DNA of 5,535 nucleotides from Legionella sp. (GTDB lineage Bacteria > Pseudomonadota > Gammaproteobacteria > Legionellales > Legionellaceae). The notes under the pieces were generated by a model. That model was not told where the DNA came from and did not search any database. It saw only the letters and a program-made list of their open reading frames with translations. The stretch covers positions 1 to 5,535 of the forward strand of contig SCSO01000094.1 in assembly GCA_004297865.1 (NCBI GenBank), in the 5' to 3' direction. Both the position numbers and the translations under genes were made by a program. This document shows positions 1 to 5,535 of the stretch, in pieces (position 1 is the stretch's first letter; every line of letters starts with the position of its first letter).

Positions 1-569
1 ATTTAGATGCAGCCAAAGAAGCGATTTATTTAATGGCTGCTGAATTTGGACATACCCATACTGTTAGTGTTACCCAACATTTTAATGACATGTCGCATTC
101 GTTTCATTTTAGCGGTACACAGGCGGATAAAGGTTTAAATCAACGTTTATTGGAGAAAATGGACTGTTTGCATTTGTTTATCGATTCTTTTAAAGATAAA
201 CTCACCCAAGTGAAAGAGCTTGCCGAGATTTATCAGCATTCAACCACGGTGAATAAAGCAGCCGATCAGCGTAATCCTTTATTAGTTAAAACTAAGGCTA
301 AAGAATTAGATCTCAATCAAGTAGGACATCGTACTTTGAATTTTACAGCGAGTGAGTTTTTTACCGAAAATGAGCGTGATACTTTACGTTGGTTGGCTTT
401 AGGCAAATCAGCGCAAATGATAGCAGATATCAATCAAGTGTCGCGTAAAACAATTGAGCGGCATATTGCGGCGATTAAAGATAAGTTGGGATGTTATACG
501 TTGTTCCAGATGGGAATTAAGATTGCTGAGAAGGATATGACCCCTTTTTTGAGTAAGGCTGTGAATTAA
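1..569 (+). CDS. LuxR-family helix-turn-helix transcriptional regulator, 5' end cut by the window
   Basis: The reading frame is open from base 3 with no stop upstream of the ATG at 33. The true start is therefore probably outside the window, and the ATG at 33 is likely an internal methionine. The visible 188 residues end in a clear LuxR/FixJ-type DNA-binding domain at about residues 118-175. It starts FTENERDTLRWLALGKSAQM and continues through IAD, VSRKTIERHIAAIKDKLG, which matches the family pattern (G-K-S, I-A, S-x-x-T-I/V, H, K-L-G). The preceding part, with segments such as LLEKMDCLHLFIDSFKDKL, looks like a helical linker after a sensory domain, but that domain cannot be identified here. 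No receiver-domain features are visible, so whether it is a two-component regulator is open. It converges on the barrel gene, with the repeat element at 571-733 in between. The HTH call is firm; its signal and targets are unknown. Confidence 0.88.
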   Translation, partial: LDAAKEAIYLMAAEFGHTHTVSVTQHFNDMSHSFHFSGTQADKGLNQRLLEKMDCLHLFIDSFKDKLTQVKELAEIYQHSTTVNKAADQRNPLLVKTKAKELDLNQVGHRTLNFTASEFFTENERDTLRWLALGKSAQMIADINQVSRKTIERHIAAIKDKLGCYTLFQMGIKIAEKDMTPFLSKAVN

Positions 570-570
570 G

Positions 571-593
571 ATCCAACAATTGGTTGAGTTAAA
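571..593. repeat. Left copy of a 23-base direct repeat
   Basis: This stretch (begins ATCCAACAATTGG, ends GAGTTAAA) recurs at 711-733 with one difference (G at 582 against C at 722). It begins two bases after the regulator's stop codon. The pair brackets the double-hairpin element. At 23 bases it is longer than most target-site duplications, so it may be part of the mobile unit rather than duplicated target. Confidence 0.85.
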
Positions 594-710
594 GATTTTC
601 TCCCTTCGCCCCGCGAGGGGAGAAGGGCCGGGGATGAGGGGAGATTAAAAAACCACCCTCATCCCTAACCCTTCTCCCGCCAGCGGGAGAAGGGAACAAA
701 GAATAATCTT
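592..710. repeat. Double-hairpin palindromic element (REP/MITE-like)
   Basis: Bases 601-640 and 656-695 form an inverted repeat with 31 of 40 positions matching, separated by an A-rich loop (641-655). Each arm also folds on itself. The left arm pairs CCCTTC-G-CCCC (602-612) with GGGG-A-GAAGGG (617-627). The right arm pairs CCCTTCTCCCGC (669-680) perfectly with GCGGGAGAAGGG (683-694). Short terminal inverted repeats AAGATT (592-597) and AATCTT (705-710) mark the ends. G/C-rich palindromes of this CCCTTCTCCC type are common dispersed intergenic repeats in proteobacteria, often moved by RAYT transposases; no transposase is encoded here. The element fills the convergent gap between two genes and could end transcripts from either side. 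There is a run of six A on the + strand (647-652), that is U6 on the - strand transcript, 16 bases beyond the right-arm hairpin, so it is not a textbook terminator. Confidence 0.85.
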
Positions 711-733
711 ATCCAACAATTCGTTGAGTTAAA
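711..733. repeat. Right copy of the 23-base direct repeat
   Basis: It matches 571-593 at 22 of 23 positions and ends four bases before the barrel gene's stop codon. Identity stops abruptly on both sides (710/570 and 734/594 differ), which defines the repeat ends. Confidence 0.85.
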
Positions 734-737
734 CAAC

Positions 738-1310
738 TTAGAAACGATATCCTAGACTTAAAGTACCTAAAGCACTATAAGGAAGATTATAACTATTAGC
801 GTCATTTTTCTTACCATAACCAGATAATTCCACACCAGCGCTAAAACGTTGGCTAAAATCGTAATTTAAACCAAGACCTGCGGTAGGCACATATGCGGTG
901 TTATTAATCGCTCGCGAAAACCACCCGTTATTGGAATATTTATCCCGCATTTGCGCGCCACCCACTAAACCATAAATGCTCAATGGACTGTCATCAGCTA
1001 AAGGGAGATACACTTTACCCACTAAGCTTATCGCATCTAAAGAATATTTAGTGGTGGTGTTGGGGAAAAAACTACTGGTGTATTTTCTTGATCCAATAGC
1101 TGCATAATCTGTTTCTAAACCAAAATATTGATTAAAGTTATAACCCAGAAACGCACGTCCGCCGAAACCAGCTTCTCTATCAACGTATAAACTACTTGGA
1201 GGCTTTAAACTGCCTAAGCCAATTCCGCCACCTACATACAAACCTTGATTGCCTGCATGAATTGCAGTGGATCCTAAAAGGAGGGTTAAAGGGATAATTC
1301 TCATCTTCAT
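738..1310 (-). CDS. Small outer-membrane beta-barrel protein
   Basis: The 190-aa product begins with a Sec signal peptide: basic MKMR, hydrophobic IIPLTLLLGSTA, and a probable cleavage after IHA at residue 19. The mature part alternates aromatic/hydrophobic and small polar residues in repeated strands, for example LYVGGGIGLG near 24-33, GGRAFLGYNF near 50-59, FGLETDYAAIGS, LSIYGLVGGAQM, PTAGLGLNYDFS and FSAGVELSGYG. It ends LGTLSLGYRF, with the terminal aromatic residue that the BAM machinery recognises. Length and strand pattern suit an eight-stranded barrel of the OmpA/opacity-like class without a C-terminal peptidoglycan-binding domain. It should sit in the outer membrane; whether it is an adhesin, a structural protein or a small pore cannot be read from sequence. 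It lies 35 bases behind the lipase-like gene on the same strand, so read-through is plausible. The first ATG (1310) is preferred over the one at 1304 on ribosome-site spacing. Confidence 0.85.
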   Translation of the reverse strand: MKMRIIPLTLLLGSTAIHAGNQGLYVGGGIGLGSLKPPSSLYVDREAGFGGRAFLGYNFNQYFGLETDYAAIGSRKYTSSFFPNTTTKYSLDAISLVGKVYLPLADDSPLSIYGLVGGAQMRDKYSNNGWFSRAINNTAYVPTAGLGLNYDFSQRFSAGVELSGYGKKNDANSYNLPYSALGTLSLGYRF

Positions 1311-1318
1311 TATTGTTA

Positions 1319-1324
1319 CTTCCT
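1319..1324 (-). promoter_or_regulatory. Ribosome binding site of the barrel gene
   Basis: AGGAAG on the - strand lies 8 bases before the ATG at 1310 and 14 before the in-frame ATG at 1304. This supports the upstream start and the full signal peptide. Confidence 0.7.
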
Positions 1325-1345
1325 ATTTTTTAGTTACTATTCGGG

Positions 1346-3064
1346 CTAAACGCTCATTTTAGCGGGTTTACCCAATTTATATTCTGCGTAAGATTGCTCC
1401 ACAGCAGCTTTGAGTTGTTCCTTGTTTTGCATACCAATTTCATTAACAAAACGCAAAGTAGAATGGATGTGATAGGCTTTTGCTTTAGATACCTGCATCA
1501 CCTTTAGATAATCAGCGTGCTCTGGTTTCGCAGAATCCATTAAAAGTCGTTTTTTCTCCGTATCCATTTCTTCCTGAACAAAAGGTTTATTTTTTACTAA
1601 ACAACGCATCACTTGGTAATAAGAGTGAATTTGCTGAAAGTTGAGAAAAAAAGTTTGATTGAGGTTAGCATCATATAGGTCCATACTCGCATTTCTGGGT
1701 AAGGCAGGATCATGTATAGCAGCGATGTCATGAGTTTTAGTCAGTTCGCTAACTGTATAACTAATTGCTTTCCCCACCGCTAACACACCCACCCAAGATA
1801 AAGCAGAAATGCCAGCAACAAAGCTAGAAATAAGCCCAAACAAAGGTAAGGTTAAGCTGATAGCTACACCTAATATCGCAGCTGCGGTAAGAATTTTATT
1901 ATTCCAAAGGACATTAAATACTGGACGAATAAGATAATTAAAGGGGACAAGTACAGTGTAATAAAAAATACCCCGGGCTATGGAGTAAAGCCCAATGTTA
2001 AGCCCACGATGTTCTTCATTAAGTTTTTTGGGATCTGTTTTATGAAATTCCGTTTTTGGATTACCGGCATAATTGATGATGTGATCAAATACATCATAAG
2101 GACCTTGAATTTCCTTAGGTGGGTTTACACTTAGTATGACCCAATCTTCTTTCCACACCCCAAATAAAGAGACCGGATCATTGGCTTGCTGTTGTACAAC
2201 CACTACAGGTTTTTTAGTTAACTCATCCCATTTATCATGAGGACTACCCAAAAACCAAGAGTCATGCAGCCCTGCTGGGTTTAAAGCATCGACACGCGAA
2301 AGCAAATGTCCAAATTCTCTTGCTATTAATAAACTTAAAGAGCCGCCCAGACTAACCCCGCAAACATGCGGTTTAGTCTTCTGTGTGTTTAACCAAGCTA
2401 ATAAACGCTCTCTACCACTTAAATAAAGACTTTTGCCTACTGTCTCAAACCCTTTTAGATCAGTAGTCACTTGGGGAACAAAGCCTTGTCCTGCGGGATA
2501 GGTAGTTCCTGCAAAAATCAGATGGGATTGAGCATCAAGATTTTCTAGAGGGGTTAAGCCATAAGCAAAGACTCTATCGCGGTCTTGCAAAAATAGCTTA
2601 TAAAAGCCACTGGTTTCCGTCAGTTCTATAGGTTCAATCTTATAATCAACTAAAATCCATTGGCCATTAACGTATTGCGGGACTTTCAAAAATTCGTAAC
2701 GATTAGGGTCTGTGTAAGGGAATAAGCTCAGGCAATTACTGAGATAGAGCTGTATTTGTTCTTGCTCTTTTGGGGAAAACTGCTTTCCTTGTAGTTGCTT
2801 GAATACATTTAAAAGCCCTTGCTGATAGGCATAGCGCCATTCTTTTAACAAGAGAGGATCATGGGAGATGAAAGCGGCACTAAAGCTATCCCAAGAGACT
2901 AATTCCTTCCAATCGGGATTCCAGCTCATCATTAAAAAACGCCAGAGATTACGAGCCATAATGGGCGGATGATCTTTAGGATCAAGGCCTTGGAGCGACT
3001 CAAAACTTGCAGAACTGTAAAAGTTTAAACTAAGACCACCTTTAAAAAATTCTTTTTTTGCCAC
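1346..3064 (-). CDS. Lipase-like alpha/beta hydrolase with internal membrane hairpin
   Basis: The 572-aa product has no signal peptide. Residues 181-330 resemble a class 3 lipase core. HLIFAGTTYP (181-190) sits where these lipases have the FRGT oxyanion strand, D202 and VG (209-210) follow, and the nucleophile elbow is GVSLG (236-240) with serine 238. NDPV (295-298, Asp 296) and FDHIINY (326-332, His 328) are candidates for the other triad members. An uncharged stretch at 391-431, flanked by lysines 390 and 432, is long enough for two membrane helices as a hairpin. A further C-terminal region of about 140 residues, rich in charged residues, has no recognised domain. The N-terminal 140 residues are also unassigned. 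The likely role is a membrane-bound esterase, lipase or phospholipase; substrate unknown. A host-directed effector is possible in Legionellales but unproven. The start is GTG, supported by GGAG six bases upstream and by its own promoter. Confidence 0.8.
   Translation of the reverse strand: MAKKEFFKGGLSLNFYSSASFESLQGLDPKDHPPIMARNLWRFLMMSWNPDWKELVSWDSFSAAFISHDPLLLKEWRYAYQQGLLNVFKQLQGKQFSPKEQEQIQLYLSNCLSLFPYTDPNRYEFLKVPQYVNGQWILVDYKIEPIELTETSGFYKLFLQDRDRVFAYGLTPLENLDAQSHLIFAGTTYPAGQGFVPQVTTDLKGFETVGKSLYLSGRERLLAWLNTQKTKPHVCGVSLGGSLSLLIAREFGHLLSRVDALNPAGLHDSWFLGSPHDKWDELTKKPVVVVQQQANDPVSLFGVWKEDWVILSVNPPKEIQGPYDVFDHIINYAGNPKTEFHKTDPKKLNEEHRGLNIGLYSIARGIFYYTVLVPFNYLIRPVFNVLWNNKILTAAAILGVAISLTLPLFGLISSFVAGISALSWVGVLAVGKAISYTVSELTKTHDIAAIHDPALPRNASMDLYDANLNQTFFLNFQQIHSYYQVMRCLVKNKPFVQEEMDTEKKRLLMDSAKPEHADYLKVMQVSKAKAYHIHSTLRFVNEIGMQNKEQLKAAVEQSYAEYKLGKPAKMSV
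1772..1894 (-). other. Hydrophobic hairpin segment within the lipase-like protein
   Basis: This encodes residues 391-431, 41 residues without any charge, rich in A, I, L, V, G and S. A leucine-proline-leucine turn near 405-408 and glycine near 410 suggest two antiparallel membrane helices. A preceding stretch (about 364-388), with aromatic and hydrophobic residues, could lie on the membrane surface. Confidence 0.7.
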
Positions 3065-3070
3065 GTGAAT

Positions 3071-3074
3071 CTCC
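3071..3074 (-). promoter_or_regulatory. Ribosome binding site for the GTG start of the lipase-like gene
   Basis: GGAG on the - strand is followed by six bases (ATTCAC) and then GTG at 3064. No upstream in-frame ATG competes, so this decides the non-ATG start. Confidence 0.75.
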
Positions 3075-3090
3075 GGTTATGAAGCCGGGC

Positions 3091-3119
3091 ATTGTACCAT
3101 TTTAGGACATAGAAGGCAA
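3091..3119 (-). promoter_or_regulatory. Sigma-70-type promoter of the lipase-like gene
   Basis: On the - strand, TTGCCT (3119-3114, 4 of 6 to the -35 consensus) is separated by exactly 17 bases from TACAAT (3096-3091, 5 of 6 to the -10 consensus). Transcription would start near 3084, giving a leader of about 20 bases that contains the GGAG ribosome site. This would let the hydrolase gene, and possibly the barrel gene behind it, be expressed independently of the GST gene. Confidence 0.6.
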
Positions 3120-3158
3120 TTAAAAGGCGGTGGTGGACTATGCGATGCTTTCGTGAGC

Positions 3159-3181
3159 GGGCATGGGCATGGGCATGGGCA
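3159..3181. repeat. GGGCAT hexamer tandem repeat
   Basis: Three full copies of GGGCAT plus a partial fourth (GGGCA) lie in a row in the gap upstream of the lipase-like gene's promoter. The unit is a multiple of three. Read on the + strand it would encode Gly-His repeats, but I do not believe that frame is a gene. It could vary in copy number between strains by slippage. Confidence 0.75.
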
Positions 3182-3183
3182 GG

Positions 3184-3213
3184 AAAAAGACGTAGGTTGG
3201 GTCATGACCCAAC
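3184..3213 (-). terminator. Possible transcription terminator behind the GST gene
   Basis: Read on the - strand, the perfect palindrome at 3213-3196 is followed by seven bases (CTACGTC) and a run of five T (3188-3184). The stem is a short-loop hairpin and the U run is separated from it, so termination may be weak. It would part the GST transcript from the lipase-like gene, which fits the separate promoter at 3091-3119. Confidence 0.4.
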
Positions 3214-3265
3214 ATGACCATTTCATCTTTGCTCAAGATGTTTTGTTGGGTCTCGATCCAACCTA
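3193..3265. repeat. REP-like inverted repeat pair (GTTGGGTC type)
   Basis: Arms 3193-3214 and 3244-3265 are inverted copies matching at 19 of 22 positions. The left arm contains a perfect 18-base palindrome, GTTGGGTCATGACCCAAC (3196-3213). The right arm is a degenerate version. Between them is a third small stem, CATCTT (3224-3229) with AAGATG (3235-3240) around a five-base loop. Motifs of the TAGGTTGGGTC...GACCCAACA kind are widespread dispersed repeats in gammaproteobacterial intergenic DNA. It lies eight bases behind the GST stop codon and is unrelated in sequence to the element at 592-710. Confidence 0.8.
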
Positions 3266-3273
3266 TTATTTTT

Positions 3274-3879
3274 CTACTGCGCTTCCTGCTCCAAAGACTT
3301 TTTCACAGAAGCTCTTTCATGTAATTTCTCAATGTATTTATTCAAAGCACTAAACTCTGATAAATTCATTTTGAAATAATGCGCCCAACGTACCATGACA
3401 AACAGATAAGCGTCAGGAAGGCTAAAGTTATCGCCCATTAAATAAGCGCCTTTGGATAATCTTTCATTAAGCATTTTAAAACGTACCATAATCATAGGCG
3501 TTAGCATTTTAGTTTTCATTTCCTCTGTGCAATTCGGATTGAAAAACATACCAATAGACTTATGCAGCTCAGTAGAAATGTAATTTAACCACTCTAAGGT
3601 TTGATAGCGTTTGATGTCTTTCACTGGAGGTAATAAAGTCTGTACCGGAGAAGTATCAGCTAAATATTGTAAAATCACTTGGTTTTCAGTGATCACTTGA
3701 CCGTTATCTAAAGCAATAGCTGGAACCGAGCCTTTGGGATTGATAGCCTGATAATCTTCGCCACTTGCTGTTTTTTTAGCTCTTAAGTCCACCAAATCTT
3801 CTTCAAATTTGATATTTAGCTCATTTAAAATAATACGCACAACTAATGAACAAGAACCGGGATAATAATATAATTTCAT
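3274..3879 (-). CDS. gst: Glutathione S-transferase, beta class
   Basis: The 201-aa product conjugates or handles glutathione in the cytoplasm and closely follows the E. coli Gst pattern from end to end. The N-terminal thioredoxin-like domain has MKLYYYPGSCSL with Cys10, the beta-class hallmark. NPKGSVPAI carries the cis-proline, and ITEN then LQYLAD form the glutathione gamma-glutamyl site, with Asn in place of the usual Ser or Gly. The helical C-terminal domain holds EWLNYISTELHKSIG with His106, the second beta-class residue, and the conserved N-capping-like segment FSLPDAYLFVMVRWA. I chose the ATG at 3879 rather than 3885. It puts AAGGA six bases upstream instead of touching the start, and aligns the length and Cys10 with the family. 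It is preceded by a 72-base gap after the papain-like candidate, and no convincing promoter was found there, so it may be read through. Likely roles are detoxification and oxidative stress defence. Confidence 0.93.
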   Translation of the reverse strand: MKLYYYPGSCSLVVRIILNELNIKFEEDLVDLRAKKTASGEDYQAINPKGSVPAIALDNGQVITENQVILQYLADTSPVQTLLPPVKDIKRYQTLEWLNYISTELHKSIGMFFNPNCTEEMKTKMLTPMIMVRFKMLNERLSKGAYLMGDNFSLPDAYLFVMVRWAHYFKMNLSEFSALNKYIEKLHERASVKKSLEQEAQ

Positions 3880-3885
3880 CTTCAT

Positions 3886-3890
3886 TCCTT
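3886..3890 (-). promoter_or_regulatory. Ribosome binding site that selects the GST start
   Basis: AAGGA on the - strand directly abuts the ATG at 3885 (no spacer) but is six bases from the ATG at 3879. The second is the usable geometry. Confidence 0.7.
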
Positions 3891-3951
3891 TGCTAACGAT
3901 TTAAATAGACCGGAATACCATGCCTTAAAAAAGAAAGGAACGCAAGCTAGT

Positions 3952-4944
3952 TTATGGGGCTAAATGATGCTTAATATCGTTTTCCATCTCTTCAATTAAG
4001 CTCATACTGGCTGATTGTCTGCTGAAGAAATAATCCCAAAAATAAGTTTTTCTTAAATAGTTAAGGTTATCCTTATTTTGCTCTTTCCAACTGACAATTT
4101 GTGCATAGAGCTCTTTTAAATCTAGGTCAGTTGCCACATTGAACTTTTGCAAATATAACTCTTTTAACACGTTAAATTTCGCTTGCGTAGCAGGTGAATG
4201 GGGATCAAGCAATACTAATTGTTCTAAACGTTGATAGAGCTTTTTGGCTAAAGCATAGTGCGCAGCTGAATGCTCGTAAGGCATGGGGGGTTTAGGTAAG
4301 ACATAAAAAGGCACATCCGCGGTTGGACAGCCAAAATCTAAAAAAGTTTTACAGGGCAAATCGAAATAAAAGAAGGATGAGACCTGTGGCGAAATCGAAT
4401 GATCTTGCACTGTCTCTACTAAATTAATCGCACTATGTCGACAAGTATTACCCAAGCTCAATCGAGCGAAGGATGCTCTCACATTGTCCTGATTTTTTTT
4501 CTCTTTTTCACTGTCTGCAAAACCATTAAACATTGGATTCTTTGTCAGTTCCAGTTCCACTTGGTTAGCTTGATAGCTTATAGGTTTATAGCATTCAAAT
4601 TGCTTACCTTTGGTTTCCAACCTTTCCATCATCCGAAGATAATCTAAATATTGCTTATAAGAAATATCATAAGCGTGGTAACTAACGGGGAGATGTCCCT
4701 TTTGATTGTAATGAAGGTTTTCATTTATTAAAATGGATCCGGGGACTTCAGAAAAGAAAAAACCCCATGAATTGGCGCAAAAACCATTAGGATTAACGTT
4801 TTTATCTAGCCCCTTTCCTGCCCGAGCCAAAAGACTAACTACTTTATTACCTTCATAAATCCCCAAAAACACAAAGGAATGCCATTGGGTTTTGCCAATG
4901 CCCAGGAAAAATTGCGTAGTTTTGAGGTCTATCTTTAATTTCAT
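3952..4944 (-). CDS. Unassigned protein, possible permuted papain-like (NlpC/P60-superfamily) fold
   Basis: I do not recognise this 330-aa protein as a named family. It has no signal peptide and no membrane helix. Near the N-terminus is KTQWHSFVFLGIYEG with His22 at the start of a hydrophobic strand. Residues 84-110 (HLPVSYHAYDISYKQYLDYL and on) resemble the segment before the helix in permuted papain-like enzymes. A Cys then starts a helix at 166-176 (NTCRHSAINLVE, Cys168). His first and Cys later, with these neighbours, is the order seen in permuted NlpC/P60, YiiX and DUF4105 proteins, so a cysteine hydrolase is a reasonable inference but only that. After LPKPPMPYEH (216-225) the last 105 residues look helical and charged, perhaps a separate domain. 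The start codon follows the serine hydrolase's stop with no gap, and no strong ribosome site is visible, so translational coupling is likely. Confidence 0.72.
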   Translation of the reverse strand: MKLKIDLKTTQFFLGIGKTQWHSFVFLGIYEGNKVVSLLARAGKGLDKNVNPNGFCANSWGFFFSEVPGSILINENLHYNQKGHLPVSYHAYDISYKQYLDYLRMMERLETKGKQFECYKPISYQANQVELELTKNPMFNGFADSEKEKKNQDNVRASFARLSLGNTCRHSAINLVETVQDHSISPQVSSFFYFDLPCKTFLDFGCPTADVPFYVLPKPPMPYEHSAAHYALAKKLYQRLEQLVLLDPHSPATQAKFNVLKELYLQKFNVATDLDLKELYAQIVSWKEQNKDNLNYLRKTYFWDYFFSRQSASMSLIEEMENDIKHHLAP

Positions 4945-5535
4945 TTAAGTTTCACAACGTAAGTCAGGATACAATTTAACAATGCTGCGATACATTGCCA
5001 AATTAGGCTCCTTGATGTCATTCCCTAATTTAGAATTGGCATCTCCTTCCGCCGCTTTACTATTCAAAGCCACTACCGTCGTCACCCCATTGCAAGCTTG
5101 CCAGAGGTACAGAACACGAAAACCCAAGGTACTTCCCTCATAGAACCAAAATCGTTCTTTACTAATAGGATCATACACATAGCCTACACCTAATCCGAAG
5201 CCTAAAGGGTCTTCTTCGGTTACGGTGACAATCGGCTTGCCGGTTTTCATGGAAACGACTGTTTCTAAATCAGCCAGGGTATCTTCCCGGTAAGTCGCTT
5301 TAAATAACAATCCATGGTACAACAATTGGACCCATTGTACCACATTTGACGTATTGGACACAATTGCACCAGCAGCACCTGCCCAAGAGAGGTTATCATT
5401 GTATACATCCACGTTTTTCTTGGTTTTTTCATCATAAAAATAACCATGGACCATACGATTTTGAATAGAAGCCTTAATCTGTTGCCCATCTGGGCCTGCG
5501 GGATAATAGCTATTGGCTAAAGTATCATTCTTGCG
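4945..5535 (-). CDS. Class C beta-lactamase-like serine hydrolase, C-terminal part
   Basis: The frame stays open to the window edge (27 codons beyond the first internal ATG at 5454), so this is the last 196 residues of a longer protein. It matches the C-terminal half of the beta-lactamase/D-Ala-D-Ala carboxypeptidase superfamily. Features are MVHGYFYDE (HGY at 30-32 of the visible part), NLSWAGAAGAIVSNTSNVVQ (48-67, the AG-G-hydrophobic-VS stretch typical of the fold), LGFGLGVGY (111-119), and FYEGSTLGFRVLYLW (131-145). The last is the strand that carries the third active-site motif (KTG or HxG in relatives, here EGS). The SxxK and YxN motifs would lie outside the window. KTGKP at 97-101 is in the wrong place to be the active-site KTG. 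The usual location is the periplasm, acting on peptidoglycan or small esters; true beta-lactamase activity cannot be claimed. It is followed directly by the papain-like candidate (TAAATG). Confidence 0.85.
   Translation of the reverse strand, partial: RKNDTLANSYYPAGPDGQQIKASIQNRMVHGYFYDEKTKKNVDVYNDNLSWAGAAGAIVSNTSNVVQWVQLLYHGLLFKATYREDTLADLETVVSMKTGKPIVTVTEEDPLGFGLGVGYVYDPISKERFWFYEGSTLGFRVLYLWQACNGVTTVVALNSKAAEGDANSKLGNDIKEPNLAMYRSIVKLYPDLRCET

Noticed and set aside
33..569. The ATG at 33 as the true start of the LuxR-type regulator
   Set aside because: The frame is open upstream to the window edge with protein-like content (LDAAKEAIYL) and no clear ribosome site before 33, so the gene is most likely truncated by the window.
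571..733. CRISPR array
   Set aside because: There are only two repeat copies, and the 117-base stretch between them is itself a palindrome rather than a unique spacer. No cas gene is nearby.
3153..3353. A 66-codon GTG-start frame on the + strand with Gly-His repeats
   Set aside because: It is made of the GGGCAT repeat, then the REP-like palindromes, then antisense of the GST C-terminus. No ribosome site precedes it.
3886..3951. A promoter in the 72-base gap before the GST gene
   Set aside because: AT-rich -10-like strings exist on the - strand (TATTTA, TTAAAT), but none has a convincing -35 at proper spacing.
4435..4647. A 70-codon + strand frame
   Set aside because: It lies wholly antisense inside the papain-like candidate, has no recognisable motif, and looks like a shadow frame.
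5235..5244. KTGKP as the active-site KTG motif of the serine hydrolase
   Set aside because: It lies before the conserved GFGLGVG strand, whereas the active-site strand comes after it (FYEGSTLGF).
5265..5489. A 74-codon - strand frame starting MGNRLR
   Set aside because: It overlaps the serine hydrolase in another frame. The latter has family motifs throughout, so this is a shadow.

Overview
This is a compact, AT-rich chromosomal segment of a gammaproteobacterium. The style of several proteins suggests Legionellales (Legionella, Coxiella, Aquicella and relatives). These are a large lipase-like protein with an internal membrane hairpin, a lone LuxR-type regulator, and a small surface beta-barrel. 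The order-level placement is an inference from protein character; I cannot name the genus.

Layout. The left end (to 569, + strand) is the 3' part of a LuxR-family transcription regulator. It converges on a row of five genes, all on the - strand. Read in their own direction (right to left), they are: the C-terminal part of a class C beta-lactamase-like serine hydrolase (5535-4945, running off the window); a 330-aa unassigned protein with a possible permuted papain-like Cys/His arrangement (4944-3952); a beta-class glutathione S-transferase (3879-3274); a 572-aa GxSxG lipase-like alpha/beta hydrolase with a membrane hairpin (3064-1346, GTG start); and a 190-aa outer-membrane beta-barrel protein (1310-738). 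The first two abut as TAAATG and are probably translationally coupled. The lipase-like gene has its own plausible sigma-70 promoter. The barrel gene follows 35 bases behind it and may be co-transcribed.

Two intergenic gaps carry repeat DNA. The convergent gap 570-737 is filled by a double-hairpin palindromic element bracketed by 23-base direct repeats (22/23 identical). The gap 3065-3273 holds a hexamer tandem repeat and a second, unrelated REP-like palindrome pair just behind the GST stop codon. No tRNA, rRNA, CRISPR array or intact insertion sequence was seen.

Functionally, the row does not form a recognisable pathway. The serine hydrolase and its coupled partner are the best candidates for acting together. 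The lipase-like protein and the papain-like candidate are the two proteins most worth study; in this kind of organism both could be secreted or host-directed, but the sequence does not prove it.
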